This document shows, in pieces, positions 12,079-23,939 of a stretch of DNA of 64,000 bases (the first letter of the stretch is position 1; each line of letters opens with the position of its first letter). The notes below the pieces were generated by a model, which made no database searches, was not told the DNA's origin, and saw nothing but the letters and a program-made list of their open reading frames with translations. The stretch is taken from NCBI RefSeq assembly GCF_003576645.1, contig NC_044919.1:35406501-35470500 (forward strand), read 5' to 3'. Both the position numbers and the translations under genes were made by a program. Source of the DNA: Ipomoea triloba (Eukaryota; Streptophyta; Magnoliopsida; Solanales; Convolvulaceae).

Positions 12079-13401
12079 CTTATGTTCATTGTAAATTCAT
12101 GCAATGGAAACAAATGATGAGAGGCTTTCAAATGTGGTGCAAAGCACTGAGACAAGGCCAGCCTGGTTAACTGGAGAAACAAAATTAACATCATTGACAA
12201 ACAAGCATGTGGAACTTGTTAAAACAACAGCCATTTTGGAATGAATGGTAATTAGAACAATTCTTGATTCATCTGAATTATCCCCCATAGGCAGGTTTTA
12301 GGCTCAGATTAATATATTAGGTGAAGAAAGAATGCAAGCTAGGAGGGTAGGACTGTAGATTATAGTTTTGACCCCATACAATTGGTGTGTGTAGTATCAT
12401 AGAGTTGAACCTTGTGAATCTTCAATTGTCAATGAGATTTGAGTTGAGTTGAGTTGCATTTTCTTAGCAATATTCTGATTGATTGATTGATTCACTCCAG
12501 AAGTCCAGATTAGAGCAAATAAAAAAAAGTCCATGATTAGGTTTGTTCTCCTTTTATTTGGGTAATTAAATTGTGAATTTGTGATTGGAAAATGGTTTTG
12601 TTGTTTAACAGTGAGCTCTATGCCTGTGTCTTCTACAATTTGATAAGCTAAGCTAGCATATACTGTTGGGATTGGGTGAATACTGAATAGGTGATGAAAC
12701 GAGGGCAAAGATTGTGACTGGTGAGAGTGAATTAAGGAGAGAGATTGGTGGACTAGATTTAAGGCAAGGCTAGCCACAAGATATCGAATCAGTAATGGGC
12801 CAATGGTGTGATTTGACTGTATCTGAAACGGATAGTTTTGTAATTAACCACACTTGCAAAAATTGACCGTGGCAGACCGAGGCGAATTACTCCTTAGACA
12901 GCCACTTAGTGCTTCACTGAGTCGAGTTAACTCGTCCAACTCGACAGAGTTAGTCAAGTTAACTCGGACGAGTTGACCTTGTTTTTCACACACATGCACT
13001 ATTTTTTTTTATAGGTCACTACCTAGGCGCTAAGTGCTATAGCTTATGTGCTAATTTTGATTTATTTGATAATTATTAATTGTTTAATTTAGTTAAATAT
13101 TCAATATAAATATTTCATTAATTAACTTTTTGTAATAATTTATTGCTTCAAAATACTAAATTTTAAAAAGCTACTCAAATTAATTTTTTGATCAATTTTT
13201 TATAAAGTTGTTTTACATGGAATGCTATCAATTAGTCTCAATTACTAGTTAAAATTTCAATAGCTCAAAATAAATCCAAAAGAAGAATCAATGAAGTGAC
13301 AAATGGCAATAACACTGGCAAATCCAAGATAAGAAAACAATCACCACTGCTCCTTTCCTCCTCTTCCCCTTTCTTCTCCGCATTTCAGTAGCCCAATCCC
13401 A
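12079..13401. other. Intergenic: PTM-like 3' region to CHLD promoter
   Basis: Holds the 3' UTR of the PTM-like gene, the degraded MITE at 12851-13050, AT-rich DNA, and the CHLD upstream region. A GATAAG I-box-like motif occurs at 13328-13333, about 70 bp before the CHLD ATG. I-boxes are common in promoters of light-regulated photosynthetic genes, but a single 6-mer is weak evidence. No other gene is seen. Confidence 0.5.
12851..13050 (-). mobile_element. Degraded relative of the 4824 hAT-like MITE
   Basis: In opposite orientation to the 4824 element, this stretch keeps its landmarks in the same order: a TTGCAAAAAT end, a 'gaggcgaatta' block, the repeated 'gagttaactcg' section, 'cacacacat', 'ataggtcac' and 'cctaggcgct'. 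It is shorter and diverged, and no clean target duplication is visible. It places two insertions of one family within 8 kb. Confidence 0.6.
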
Positions 13402-15528
13402 ATGGTGCTCTCTTCTACATTACCAGCGAATCCAACGCATACTGCGCCCTTCTCCACTACTCCGCGCTTCAAGTTTCTGCTCCCCACTCTCTCTACTCCT
13501 TCTCTTAGGCTTTCAGGACGACGACACAGGCTTCGCTTCAGAATCAATGCGACTGCCAACGGAAGCGTCGTTGCTGCGCCTGAGAAGCCCGCCGCCGACA
13601 CCACCGCTTATGGCAGGCAGTACTTCCCTTTAGCTGCCGTTGTTGGACAGGTATGCATTTGTTTGTATAGATGTATGTGCTGGATGATCTAGCCCTGTGA
13701 AATACGGAGTAGTATTCTCACTCATATTTCCAACTTAATTACGATAGCAAGCCTTAAACTGATACTAATAATCAGGATCGCGATAGAGATTTTGTAACAG
13801 GAATCAATCATTTTGTTTCGTTTTCATTTTTTGCTGTTACTGCTGTTCTAGTATTCTGAAACCATACATGCTCAGGATGCTATTAAAACTGCTCTTCTAC
13901 TTGGGGCGATTGACCGCGAGATAGGAGGAATTGCGATATCTGGAAAACGTGGGACGGCCAAAACTGTGATGGCTCGTGGATTGCATGCAGTTCTGCCTCC
14001 GATTGAAATAGTTAAAGGCTCCATTTCAAATGCTGATCCTACCTGTCCTGAAGAGTAAGGTTACGATCAAATTAGTCAATGCCAACTCCTATACATGTTA
14101 ATTAAGGTCTATACAGGCTTTAACTAACACTCTGAGTTTCACTTTATGTTTTAAAGAGAAAATGTGGCAATTGTGTGCCACAGCTTTCAAGTTCCTTTGT
14201 CCATAATAGGGTTATTGCTAAATGAAGTTCTATAGTGTCCATAGAGTGATAGTAGAAGGAAAAACTCTTTTGGCATTAACTGAAAAATTACATGAACTCT
14301 TTGAGTTGAAACATTTTTCTTGCTTATAGCTCCTTCATGTGCTTGAATGACTTCGCTCTTCACAACATCGTTATAATTTATGTCAATATTTGCATTTTCC
14401 CTCTATGTACCTTTTATTTCATTTGGATTTCAGATTTTCAGTTTTGTTTGCTTCAAAATAGTAAATGCAATCAGTTCCTTGAAGGTGGGAAGATGGACTT
14501 GCTGATAGAGTAGAGTATGACTCTGCTGGTAATATTAAGACAGAGATAATTAAATCTCCTTTTGTTCAGGTATCTTATTTATAGAGATCTTGCTGTTGAG
14601 TTAGTCATATTATTGCTCTTTTCTGTTGTTGCTGTTGAGTGTTTCTAAAGTTGAACCTGTCTTGCAGATTCCCCTTGGTGTAACTGAAGATAGATTGATT
14701 GGATCAGTTGATGTTGAGGAGTCTGTGAAATCTGGAACCACTGTTTTTCAACCTGGCCTTCTGGCAGAAGCTCATCGAGGAGTTTTGTATGTTGATGAGA
14801 TTAATCTGCTGGATGAGGGCATTAGCAATTTACTTCTGAATGTGTTGACAGAGGGAGTTAATATTGTAGAAAGAGAGGGTATAAGCTTTAGGCATCCATG
14901 CAAACCATTGCTAATAGCTACATATAACCCTGAAGAAGGTGCTGTCCGTGAACATCTATTGGACCGCATTGCAATAAATTTGAGGTACACCTTCTGATAC
15001 CATTTGATCTACCTACATAAACAATTCCAGTACTCCTATAAATATATTCTACTAATAACTCAGCAACTAGTCAACTACGCATACTTATTATTTTATTCTC
15101 ATGCATATATCTTTTTAGCTATAGAACATTTGGTCGAACTTTAGAAATATGCCCTGATTTGAAATCCTCAACATGTGTTATACAGTTTATTGGAAGGGGN
15201 NNNNNNNNNNNNNNNNNNNNNNNNNNNNNNNNNNNNNNNNNNNNNNNNNNNNNNNNNNNNNNNNNNNNNNNNNNNNNNNNNNNNNNNNNNNNNNNNNNNN
15301 NNNNNNNNNNNNNNNNNNNNNNNNNNNNNNNNNNNNNNNNNNNNNNNNNNNNNNNNNNNNNNNNNNNNNNNNNNNNNNNNNNNNNNNNNNNNNNNNNNNN
15401 NNNNNNNNNNNNNNNNNNNNNNNNNNNNNNNNNNNNNNNNNNNNNNNNNNNNNNNNNNNNNNNNNNNNNNNNNNNNNNNNNNNNNNNNNNNNNNNNNNNN
15501 NNNNNNNNNNNNNNNNNNNNNNNNNNNG

Positions 15529-15559
<31 letters not shown>

Positions 15560-18500
15560 ATTCTTCTGAATCCTACATCTGAGAGCTTTGAGTGTACTCA
15601 ATTTAATAATAATATAATCCTTCTGCAGTGCAGATCTTCCAATGAGTTTTGAAAACCGTGTTGCAGCAGTAGACATAGCAACACAGTTTCAGGAGCGCAG
15701 TGGTGAAGTTCTTAAAATGGTGGATGAAGAAACAGATTTTGCTAAAACACAGGTACCATTTGTAAAAAAAATAAAAAAGAAGAAAGATTCAGATGATTTA
15801 GATGACTATTCTACTACAGTGCTTGCATTATTTGGTGCTTTGAACATAGTCTTGAAATAATGAAGTTCTTAAAATGGTGGATGAAGAAGCTTATAATGCA
15901 AAAACACATGTTTGTCAAAAAGAAAAATCTAGATGATTTAGACAACTATTCTACTACAGTGCTTGCATTTTTGGGCAATTGGAAAATAGTCTTCAGAAAA
16001 ATTGGTTAGAACTAGAAAATGGTGAGGCTCATATTTTATTTGGAAGGTAAGCATGTGCTGACATAATTTAGAAATGGATCAGGTTCATTACCTGTAGATT
16101 AGGATATAGATTTGTTCAAAGATGACAGTAATCATTTGTCTATCTGAAATCCATAGGCATCATGTCTAATTTGTTATTTGTAGAAGGATAATTAGCCAGC
16201 CATGAGATGAAGATATTAAATTAATCATCTCACCTTCAAAATCCATTAAACATTGAAGTTCTGTCCTAAATCAGCACGCTTGAAGACCTTATAAGTGCTA
16301 TATTGATTACATTAGTTAACAATGCAAAATTTTGTCCTCTATTTAGTCCATAATAACATATATGAGGTTCCTCTATACGAAATAATTCCTAGTTAACAAG
16401 ATACTTCAATTAACTTAATTGACAATATTGTTCCTCGTAAAAATTGCAACAATTTCTCATTGCATGTTATATTTCCACACGCTAACTTCTGTATAACAAC
16501 TATGTCTGACTTCATTCTCTGAAGATAATTTTGGCTAGGGAGTATCTAAAGGATGTTACAATTAGTCGAGAGCAGCTAAAATACTTGGTTATGGAAGCTG
16601 TCCGTGGTGGTTGCCAGGTACTTGCCAAAAACCTCTACTAGTTTTTCATTAGGAATGCTCCTGACTGGTATTTGATTGAGACTTTCCATGTCATAATTAT
16701 AAGCTGTCTTATGTATGAGTTATTAAGATAATAAGATTCTTTAACATTTTTTCACACATAAGATGATAAATTGTATCAAGTTGAATAAATAAATGTATTC
16801 CAAACTACAAAAGAATAGCTTAATGGCATTGATCTCATGTTGTTTTGCCAAAAACTATGATAACTTACCAAAGATGACTGATCACATTGTTCATTTGGTA
16901 AGGCTGTAGCTTAAAACAAGATAAGAGAAGCATCCAGAACCATCTCAAATAAAATTTTCACATTTATTTCATGGAAGAAATTGCTATATGTTGCTACTAA
17001 AGTTCTCTACAATATGCCTGTGTGTCTTAATCCTAATGCAATTGACTGACATCCATTTTGGAATTACAGGGGCATAGAGCTGAACTGTATGCTGCTCGTG
17101 TTGCCAAATGCTTAGCTGCTCTTGAAGGCCGTGAGAAAGCCAATGTTGATGACCTGAAGAAAGCTGTAAGCTGTGTTATACTTTGTATTTTCTGAGTTAT
17201 TCATGTTTGAACTGTTTGAGTGATAAGCAGTATGTCATGACACTTCTACTTCTTACATCCATTCCAGTGTTTTTTTAATTACTGAAATTGGTGGTACAGT
17301 TTAGGCAGTAGTCTCTACCCTATTACTAGTATCAAGAATTAAAATTGTATCAAAGTTCATATCCACACTGAAAAAATCAAATTTTACCATTAATTTCGGG
17401 TGGTGTAATGTCTATATGCAATTTAAATTTTACCAATAATTTTCCTAAAAAATAATTTCATTCACGCTTGTTCTTGAACTCCAAACCTATCAATATTTTA
17501 CGTAAAACTGTAGTTGGAGTAGTATTTTCTTGACATATATCTGGCTCCCTAGAATACGTGGAACCATCATATATCTAAAAGGAGAAGCCTTTTTGGGTTG
17601 TAAAATTTCTGATCTAAACCTAAGTCACTCATTTATGTTCTTTACCATTTAGGAAAGCTGAAAAGTTCTATTTTGCTGCCATCAATGATAAAAACCATTT
17701 CAAGTCAGATTCTTCGGTGTATCTCACATCATGGTACCACTCTCAGTTGCCCTGTACATTTATCTAATGCAGGTAGAATTGGTCATCCTTCCACGCTCAA
17801 TTATTAGTGAAAACCCACCTGACCAGCAAAACCAACAGCCACCTCCACCTCCCCCTCCTCAAAATCAGGATTCTTCAGAAGAGCAGAATGAAGAGGAAGA
17901 TCAAGAGGTTTGTTAAAAGGGCAATATATACTTATGTTTTATCTGCTTAAAAAGAATTATACAAATAGGAAGCTATTATACAAACACCCTAAGAGGAAGA
18001 GTATTTCTTGACTTCCATGTGATAAAGAATTCTCCATCTTTAACCAGGAGGACAAAGATGAGGAAAATGAGCAGCAACAGGAACAGATACCTGAAGAGTT
18101 TATCTTTGATGCAGAAGGTGGTTTGGTGGATGAGAAGCTTCTCTTCTTTGCACAACAAGCACAGAGGCGCAAAGGAAAAGCTGGCCGAGCCAAGAATGTT
18201 ATTTTCTCTGAAGATAGAGGTCGATATATTAAGCCAATGCTTCCTAAGGTTAACTAAGTTCTGTTTCTTTTCTATTAGTTGCATAACATGTTCTTCCTTT
18301 TGTGGAAAATTCACGAATGTAGTTTAATTGGTTCTGGTAAAAATCTTCATCATTATCTAAGTAAGTCATGTTTGATTTAGTTCTCTTGACTGCTTTGCTT
18401 CTTCTTGAAAATAAAAACAAAAGAAAAGAAAAAAAAATCTTTCAAAAGAAAAAAGAGTGTCTCCATTTCATCTATTCTAACAAAGTTACTTGATGTCATC

Positions 18501-20368
18501 CAGGGTCCAGTCAAGAGATTAGCTGTTGATGCAACTTTAAGAGCAGCTGCACCATATCAGAAATTACGCAGAGAGAAGGACATTCAAAAAACTAGAAAAG
18601 TTTTTGTAGAGAAAACTGACATGAGAGCCAAAAGAATGGCACGCAAAGCGGGAGCCTTGGTAGATCTCATTACTCTCTCTCTCTCTCTCTCTCTCTCTGC
18701 ATAACCTGCCTCATTTTTAATGCCTTTAGTTTCGAGCTTTCTTCTTACTATTTGTATTAACCCTATTTGATATAACAGAGTAGGCAACAAATTTCTTGTG
18801 TTAGAACTAGCAGCTTTCAAACCATGAAAGAATGCAAGAAATTGTCAAAAGAAAAGATATTTGAACCTTGCAATTGGATTTTGATTATTTGACATTTACA
18901 CATTTGAAATCCACTAAACTTAAGCTGAAAACTGTAATTACAAAATGTAACCTAGTGTTATAAACCACAACCTTTTTTAATTAGAGGTGGTTTTCGTTGG
19001 AAGTAGGTAGTCTATTTTGTTGGTATGGAATCTTAATGTTATCTGCCTTGCATAATAAATTGTAGTTATACCAGATAATATTGTGATAAAAATTAAAAAT
19101 TTCTAGAGCTCTTTAGCTCAGTGTTTGTTGCTTTTCACATAAATTTCTTTATTGCAGGTGATATTTTTAGTTGATGCTAGTGGAAGTATGGCATTAAATA
19201 GGATGCAGAATGCCAAGGGAGCAGCATTGAAACTACTTGCAGAAAGTTATACAAGTAGAGATCAGGTCAGTTTGGAGTCACAAAAAAGCTTTACATATTA
19301 CTCCATATTGCGGTGAGATGATATATGATGTTATGAAAATGTCTACAGGTTTGCATTATTCCTTTCCGTGGAGATGCTGCAGAAGTTCTGTTGCCTCCTT
19401 CAAGGTCAATCTCAATGGCAAGAAAGCGTCTTGAGAGACTTCCCTGTGGTGGGGGTTCTCCGCTTGCTCATGGACTAACTACGGTAGGTGAATTAGATTG
19501 GTATATGTAAATGTTGCTTGCCGTACAGTTCTTTGTATAATTTATAGTGGTTGCATATAAGGAATTTCTTTTCAAAATTTAATTAAACTTCATTCTTTGA
19601 AATTTTTTCATTAGCAACTTTTGCTTTCTCACTTGATAAATTGCAGAAAATAGTATTTAGCTTTTCAAGCATATTACTTCTTATACTAACCACCATATAG
19701 CTTGGGGTATGTTACAGTATAGTCGTCTCATAGTTCAAGTGTAATCCTGTTCAGGCAGTTAGAGTTGGGATGAACGCAGAGAAGAGTGGTGATGTTGGAC
19801 GCATAATGATCGTTGCAATTACTGATGGTAGAGCAAACATATCACTAAAAAGATCTACTGATCCTGAAGCAGCAGCCTCGTCTGATGCACCCAGACCTTC
19901 TGCTCAAGAGCTGAAGGTATACGCTGATACTAAAATTAATTGTTCATTTTGTCATGATGGCTGCTAAATTTTAAATGAGTCTAAGCTACTTGTGCACTTG
20001 GGTCATGATTTTTAAATAATTAAGATGCACTCAAGCATTATTGAGTTTCACTCTGTAAATATTGCGTGCAGGATGAGATTCTTGAGGTAGCTGGTAAAAT
20101 ATACAAAGCGGGAATGTCCCTCCTTGTTATTGATACCGAGAACAAGTTTGTGTCCACTGGCTTTGCAAAAGAAATTGCGAAAATTGCTCAAGGTTTGTTC
20201 ACTGATGGTAGCTTTCCTTATAAAGGTTCACTTTTAGGAAGCACTTTGTGACCATTCTCCTTTTAAAACTTTTATTTTTCAGGGAAGTATTATTATTTGC
20301 CAAATGCTTCAGATGCTGTTATCTCTGCAACAACAAAGGATGCATTGGCTGCTCTAAAGAGCTCCTAA
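13402..20368 (+). CDS. CHLD: Magnesium-chelatase subunit ChlD, chloroplastic
   Basis: Exons: 13402-13650, 13876-14054, 14485-14569, 14668-14984, 15629-15752, 16525-16617, 17070-17165, 17773-17907, 18048-18248, 18504-18659, 19158-19265, 19349-19483, 19755-19916, 20072-20192, 20283-20368 (2247 nt, 748 aa plus stop). The protein begins with a Ser/Thr/Arg-rich, acid-poor stretch typical of a chloroplast transit peptide. An AAA+ module follows with a Walker A-like GKRGTAKT (~106-113) and Walker B LYVDEIN (~211-217). Next come a polyproline run (~400) and a Glu/Gln-rich acidic hinge, then a C-terminal von Willebrand A domain with MIDAS motif DASGSM (~551-556). With CHLI and CHLH it inserts Mg2+ into protoporphyrin IX, the first committed step of chlorophyll synthesis, in the plastid stroma. 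Length and domain order match the family. The assembly gap lies inside intron 4 and does not affect the CDS. Confidence 0.97.
15200..15527. other. Assembly gap in CHLD intron 4
   Basis: 328 Ns. The left edge is GGAAGGGG and the right edge is a run of 30 Gs (15528-15557), so the gap probably marks a long G homopolymer that could not be sequenced through. Translations reading poly-Gly or poly-Pro across it are artefacts. Confidence 0.95.
15704..15998 (+). repeat. Tandem duplication across CHLD exon 5 / intron 5
   Basis: Copy A (15704-15860) covers the last 49 bases of exon 5, its splice donor and the start of intron 5. Copy B (15861 to ~15998) repeats it at a 157-bp period. The first 28 bases of the exon part are identical, and a long stretch of intron sequence (for example CTACTACAGTGCTTGCATT) is also kept. 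In copy B the donor context CACAGGTACC has become CACATGTTTG, so only copy A can splice. Confidence 0.85.
18672..18698. repeat. (CT)n microsatellite in CHLD intron 10
   Basis: Pure CT run 13 bases after the exon 10 donor, within the intron. Confidence 0.8.
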
Positions 20369-20939
20369 ACCTTAAACTACTTTTTTCTCTGGACTAGGCC
20401 GACCAGGTAATGAACAAGTGATGAGACTATTGAATCTCTAATCCAATTTCCCCAACATTGCACCATAGTCTTGACAACAATGCATTGAAAACTATTGAGT
20501 GAACTAATGTTTAATCTCTTGAAACATAATATAGTTTCGTCCCAAGTTTCACCAAAAACACATCTAAAGATTTGTAGTAATGATATAAAAATCTTAAGGT
20601 CTTTATTCTTATATGACTAAATATTAAAAAGCTTCTCAAGTATAAAATAAGACAAAAAGAAATTTGATAAATTTAATAATTTGTCTTCTACTCAAATTTT
20701 AAGCATCTTAACATTTGAAATACGTTTCTTCTAAAAAATTGCAAACCTACAAATTACATTTTCAATCACTTCAAGTGGACCCTTACATGCCCAAAATACA
20801 ACACTTTGGTCATCAAATTATATAATGAGTCGCAGGTGAATTCCAATCAAATGTTTTATTAAATTTGAACTCAATAATTTCACTATAATGATCTTGAGTA
20901 CGTTTTTAGAAAATATAATAAACAAGGAAAAATCCAACT
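20369..20939. other. Intergenic between convergent CHLD and receptor copy 1
   Basis: Contains the 3' flanks of both genes. AT-rich with no ORF. Nearly identical to 25462-25981 in duplication unit 2, which is how the unit boundary was traced. Confidence 0.7.
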
Positions 20940-23939
20940 CTATGCATACCATTTTGAAAGAGACTTCAACTTATCATCTATAAACTGAAAATAAGTATAC
21001 CTCCAAGATTTCACAACAAACAAAGGTCCCCAGATACCACACCATCCCACAACAAATCCTACAGCCATGCTAATATAAAACCACTTAGCCTCAGAATCAT
21101 CTCCTCTGTCTTCTTCTTCATCAGGAGTATCCTCATCATTGCTACATTTAAGGAGAGGAGGCCCACAGAGATTGTTACCAACATAACAAGATGCATTGAA
21201 ATTTTGAAGCTGAGTACTAGTAGGGATCTTCCCAGACAGATTGTTATAAGACAAATTCAAGTAACTCAGAAAGTTCAGATTTGAGAGGCGGTAAGGAATT
21301 TCTCCAGAAAGATGATTTCTTGATAGATCAATGGATTCTAATTGTTCCATGTTTCCTATTTCCGTTGGAATCTTTCCTGTCAACTTATTTCCTGATAGAT
21401 TCAAGGATCTTAATTCCACTAAAGTGGTTAGTTCCACAGGTATTTCCCCCGAAAAATTGTTGTTGGAAAGATCAAAACTTGCAAACAACACCAATATTAT
21501 GTTTAAGTACTGGTACTCTTGCCCTTTTGTTGTCACAATAGCACTTTCTCCATATGATTTTACATCTTCAAGATTGATTTCTCTAATAAGGGCGGTCTTA
21601 GTTTGCTCAACCATTGAAGTGAGATTGCTAATACACTTTGGGATTGTACCAATGAAGTTGTTATTAGCAAGGTCTACTATCCGAAGAGATGTGAGATGGC
21701 AGAAATCTGGAGGCAATTCACCATGGAAATTATTTGAACGAAGCCTTAGAACTTCTAAACTAGAAAGTGAACTCCCAAGCCAACTTGCAATATTCCCTTC
21801 TAACTCATTTTCACCCAAGTCAAGTTTCCATAAACTGGTGCAATTTTGTATAGAAGGAGGTATATTGCCAAAAAGTTTGTTACTGTCCAAGTCAAGAAAT
21901 GACAATGACTCTAGAAGCCCAATAGATTTAGGAATTCTTCCACTTAAACTATTCTCTGCCATGTCTAAGACTCTCAATTCTGGCCAATTACTTCCACTTA
22001 AACAATCAGGAATTTGTCCTGATAAACCATTTCTTCTGAGGTGAAGACTTTTCATCATACTTGATTCATTTTGAGGAGGACATAAGAAACGAATGACTTC
22101 TCCAGAGAAGAAATTGTTTGACAAGTCCAAATAAGTTATGTCAAATGAGATTTGAGGCAATGGCCCACTGAATTGGTTATGGGATAGATCAATGACAGAA
22201 ATTTCAGAGGAAAAGTTCCAAAACCAAGTTGGAATTTCATCTTTGATCCCAGCATTAGATATATCAACTTCAGAAATCTCTTTTAGTGATTGCAACCAAA
22301 CTGGAAATTGAGGACCCAAGTGCCAATTTCCCAGTCCAAGCTGGCTTATATTAAGGTGGAAAGGAGGCAACCAATCTGGACTCACTTTCAATGTTAATCT
22401 ATTGCCAGATGCAAGGAAAAACACTAATTCTTTGAGATTAACAAAGTGATTTTCGGTCACAAGACCTTCCAATACATTATTGGAAATATCCAAATATTGC
22501 AGCATAGGAAACATATTCCCCAGACCCTTGGGTATGGTTCCATTTATCTTATTACCTCCCAGGCTTAAACCAATCAATGATGAAAATTTTAATGAGCTAT
22601 CAAACATTGGACCCGAAAACTGATTATCTTGCAGAAACAAATGCTCTAAACCATAAAAAACACATTCAGACAGACTTTGGAACAACTCAGATATTAACCC
22701 AGAAAACTTGTTTCCCAACAGATAAAGAAACTCTAACTTGCAAAGTTTTCCTATTTGTTTAGGTACTTCTCCACTAAGCATGCTATTATCAGAGACGTCA
22801 AAGTAAGACAAAGAAGTCAAGTTGGAAATGGAATTCAAAACGGTGCCCTGAAATTGGTTGCAGCAAAGATTAAGATGACTCAGCTCAGTGCATTCATAAA
22901 TCCAACTTGGTATACTGGAACTGAAATCATTTTCAGAAAGATCAAGATATCTCAGCCTTTCCATTCTCCCTACGCTAGTAGGAACTGCCCCTGAAAACTG
23001 GTTACCACTTAGAACAAGGTTTTGTAATTTGTTACCCCCAAATATCATCGGTAATGAACCGCTGATATGATTATACGAGATGTCAAGGTTTTCAAGGGAT
23101 GAAAAGTTCCAAGGACCAGGAAGGGGACCAAGAAACTTATTATAGCTCAGGTCAAGAGAAACAAGGGTGTTGAGACTGAAAATCCATTTAGGAACAAAAT
23201 AATTGAATTTGTTAGAAGAAAGATCTAGGACTAAAAGGGAGGAATAGTTGTTGTGGTGAAGTGAAGAAGATATGTTAGCAAGATTACAACCAGATAAAAG
23301 AAGGTGGTGTAAAGAAGGAAGTGCAGAAGTGACCTCTACCCAGTTGAGAGCTTTGCTTAGATCCACAGAGCTCAAGTCCAGTTGCTGGAGATTGGAAAGA
23401 CTTGATAACCATTCAAGGCTATCAACTTTGAGACCCCAAATTCGTATTCTCAACGTGTGTAATCTTGTAAGATTACCAAGCTGATGGGGAATGATTCCTT
23501 GGAATCCAGCTTCGGATAGATCGAGGTATTCCAGGTTTAGTAGAGATCCTAGGAAGCCCGGGATGGGAATTCCTTCAAAATCATTTCCGCTAAGGTCAAG
23601 GTGACTTAGCTGTTTCAATTCAAGCAAACAGGGACTAAGTTCACCGCCTGAACTGAGATTGGCGAGGTGGAGCGCAGTGACACGGCCAGTTACGTTGTTG
23701 CACACAACTCCACCCCATTTTGTACAACAATCGTCCCCGTCAACCCAAGACGAAAGCCAACTCCCTGGATCATTTATAATTAAACCCTTCTTGAAGCACA
23801 GCAAGGCCTGCTATTCATCTTTTCTGCAAATGGGATTTGGGTTTCCGCAACTAAAGCCAAACTTATTTATCATAAGAACAAAGATGAAGAAGGAAGAAAG
23901 AGTGATAGGCAGCAGCCAGGGATTCATGACAAAAGCCAT
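20940..23939 (-). pseudogene. LRR receptor-like protein copy 1 (early stop)
   Basis: The ATG expected from copy 2 is present at 23939 and is followed by a signal peptide-like hydrophobic stretch and the cap sequence NPICRKDE. Codon 43 is then TAG (23813-23811) where copy 2 has a lysine codon in DEKQALLCF. After that stop the frame stays open for over 950 codons: N-terminal cysteine cap (DCCTKWGGV), about 28 leucine-rich repeats, an island region, an acidic juxtamembrane stretch, a transmembrane helix with GFVVGWCGIWGPL, and a short basic tail. It has no kinase. Compared with copy 2 it lacks about one LRR (24 aa) in the first third. No in-frame ATG lies near enough downstream to restore secretion, so it is probably a recently broken gene. 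A sequencing error or readthrough remains possible. Confidence 0.8.

Noticed and set aside
15119..15676. Long ORFs on both strands reading poly-Gly or poly-Pro
   Set aside because: They run through the 328-N gap and the adjoining G-run; the length is created by the gap.
21281..22044. Plus-strand ORFs opposite the receptor genes (also 26317-27071 and 28608-28874)
   Set aside because: Shadows of the LRR periodicity on the opposite strand; no recognisable domain and the minus-strand frames are clearly coding.
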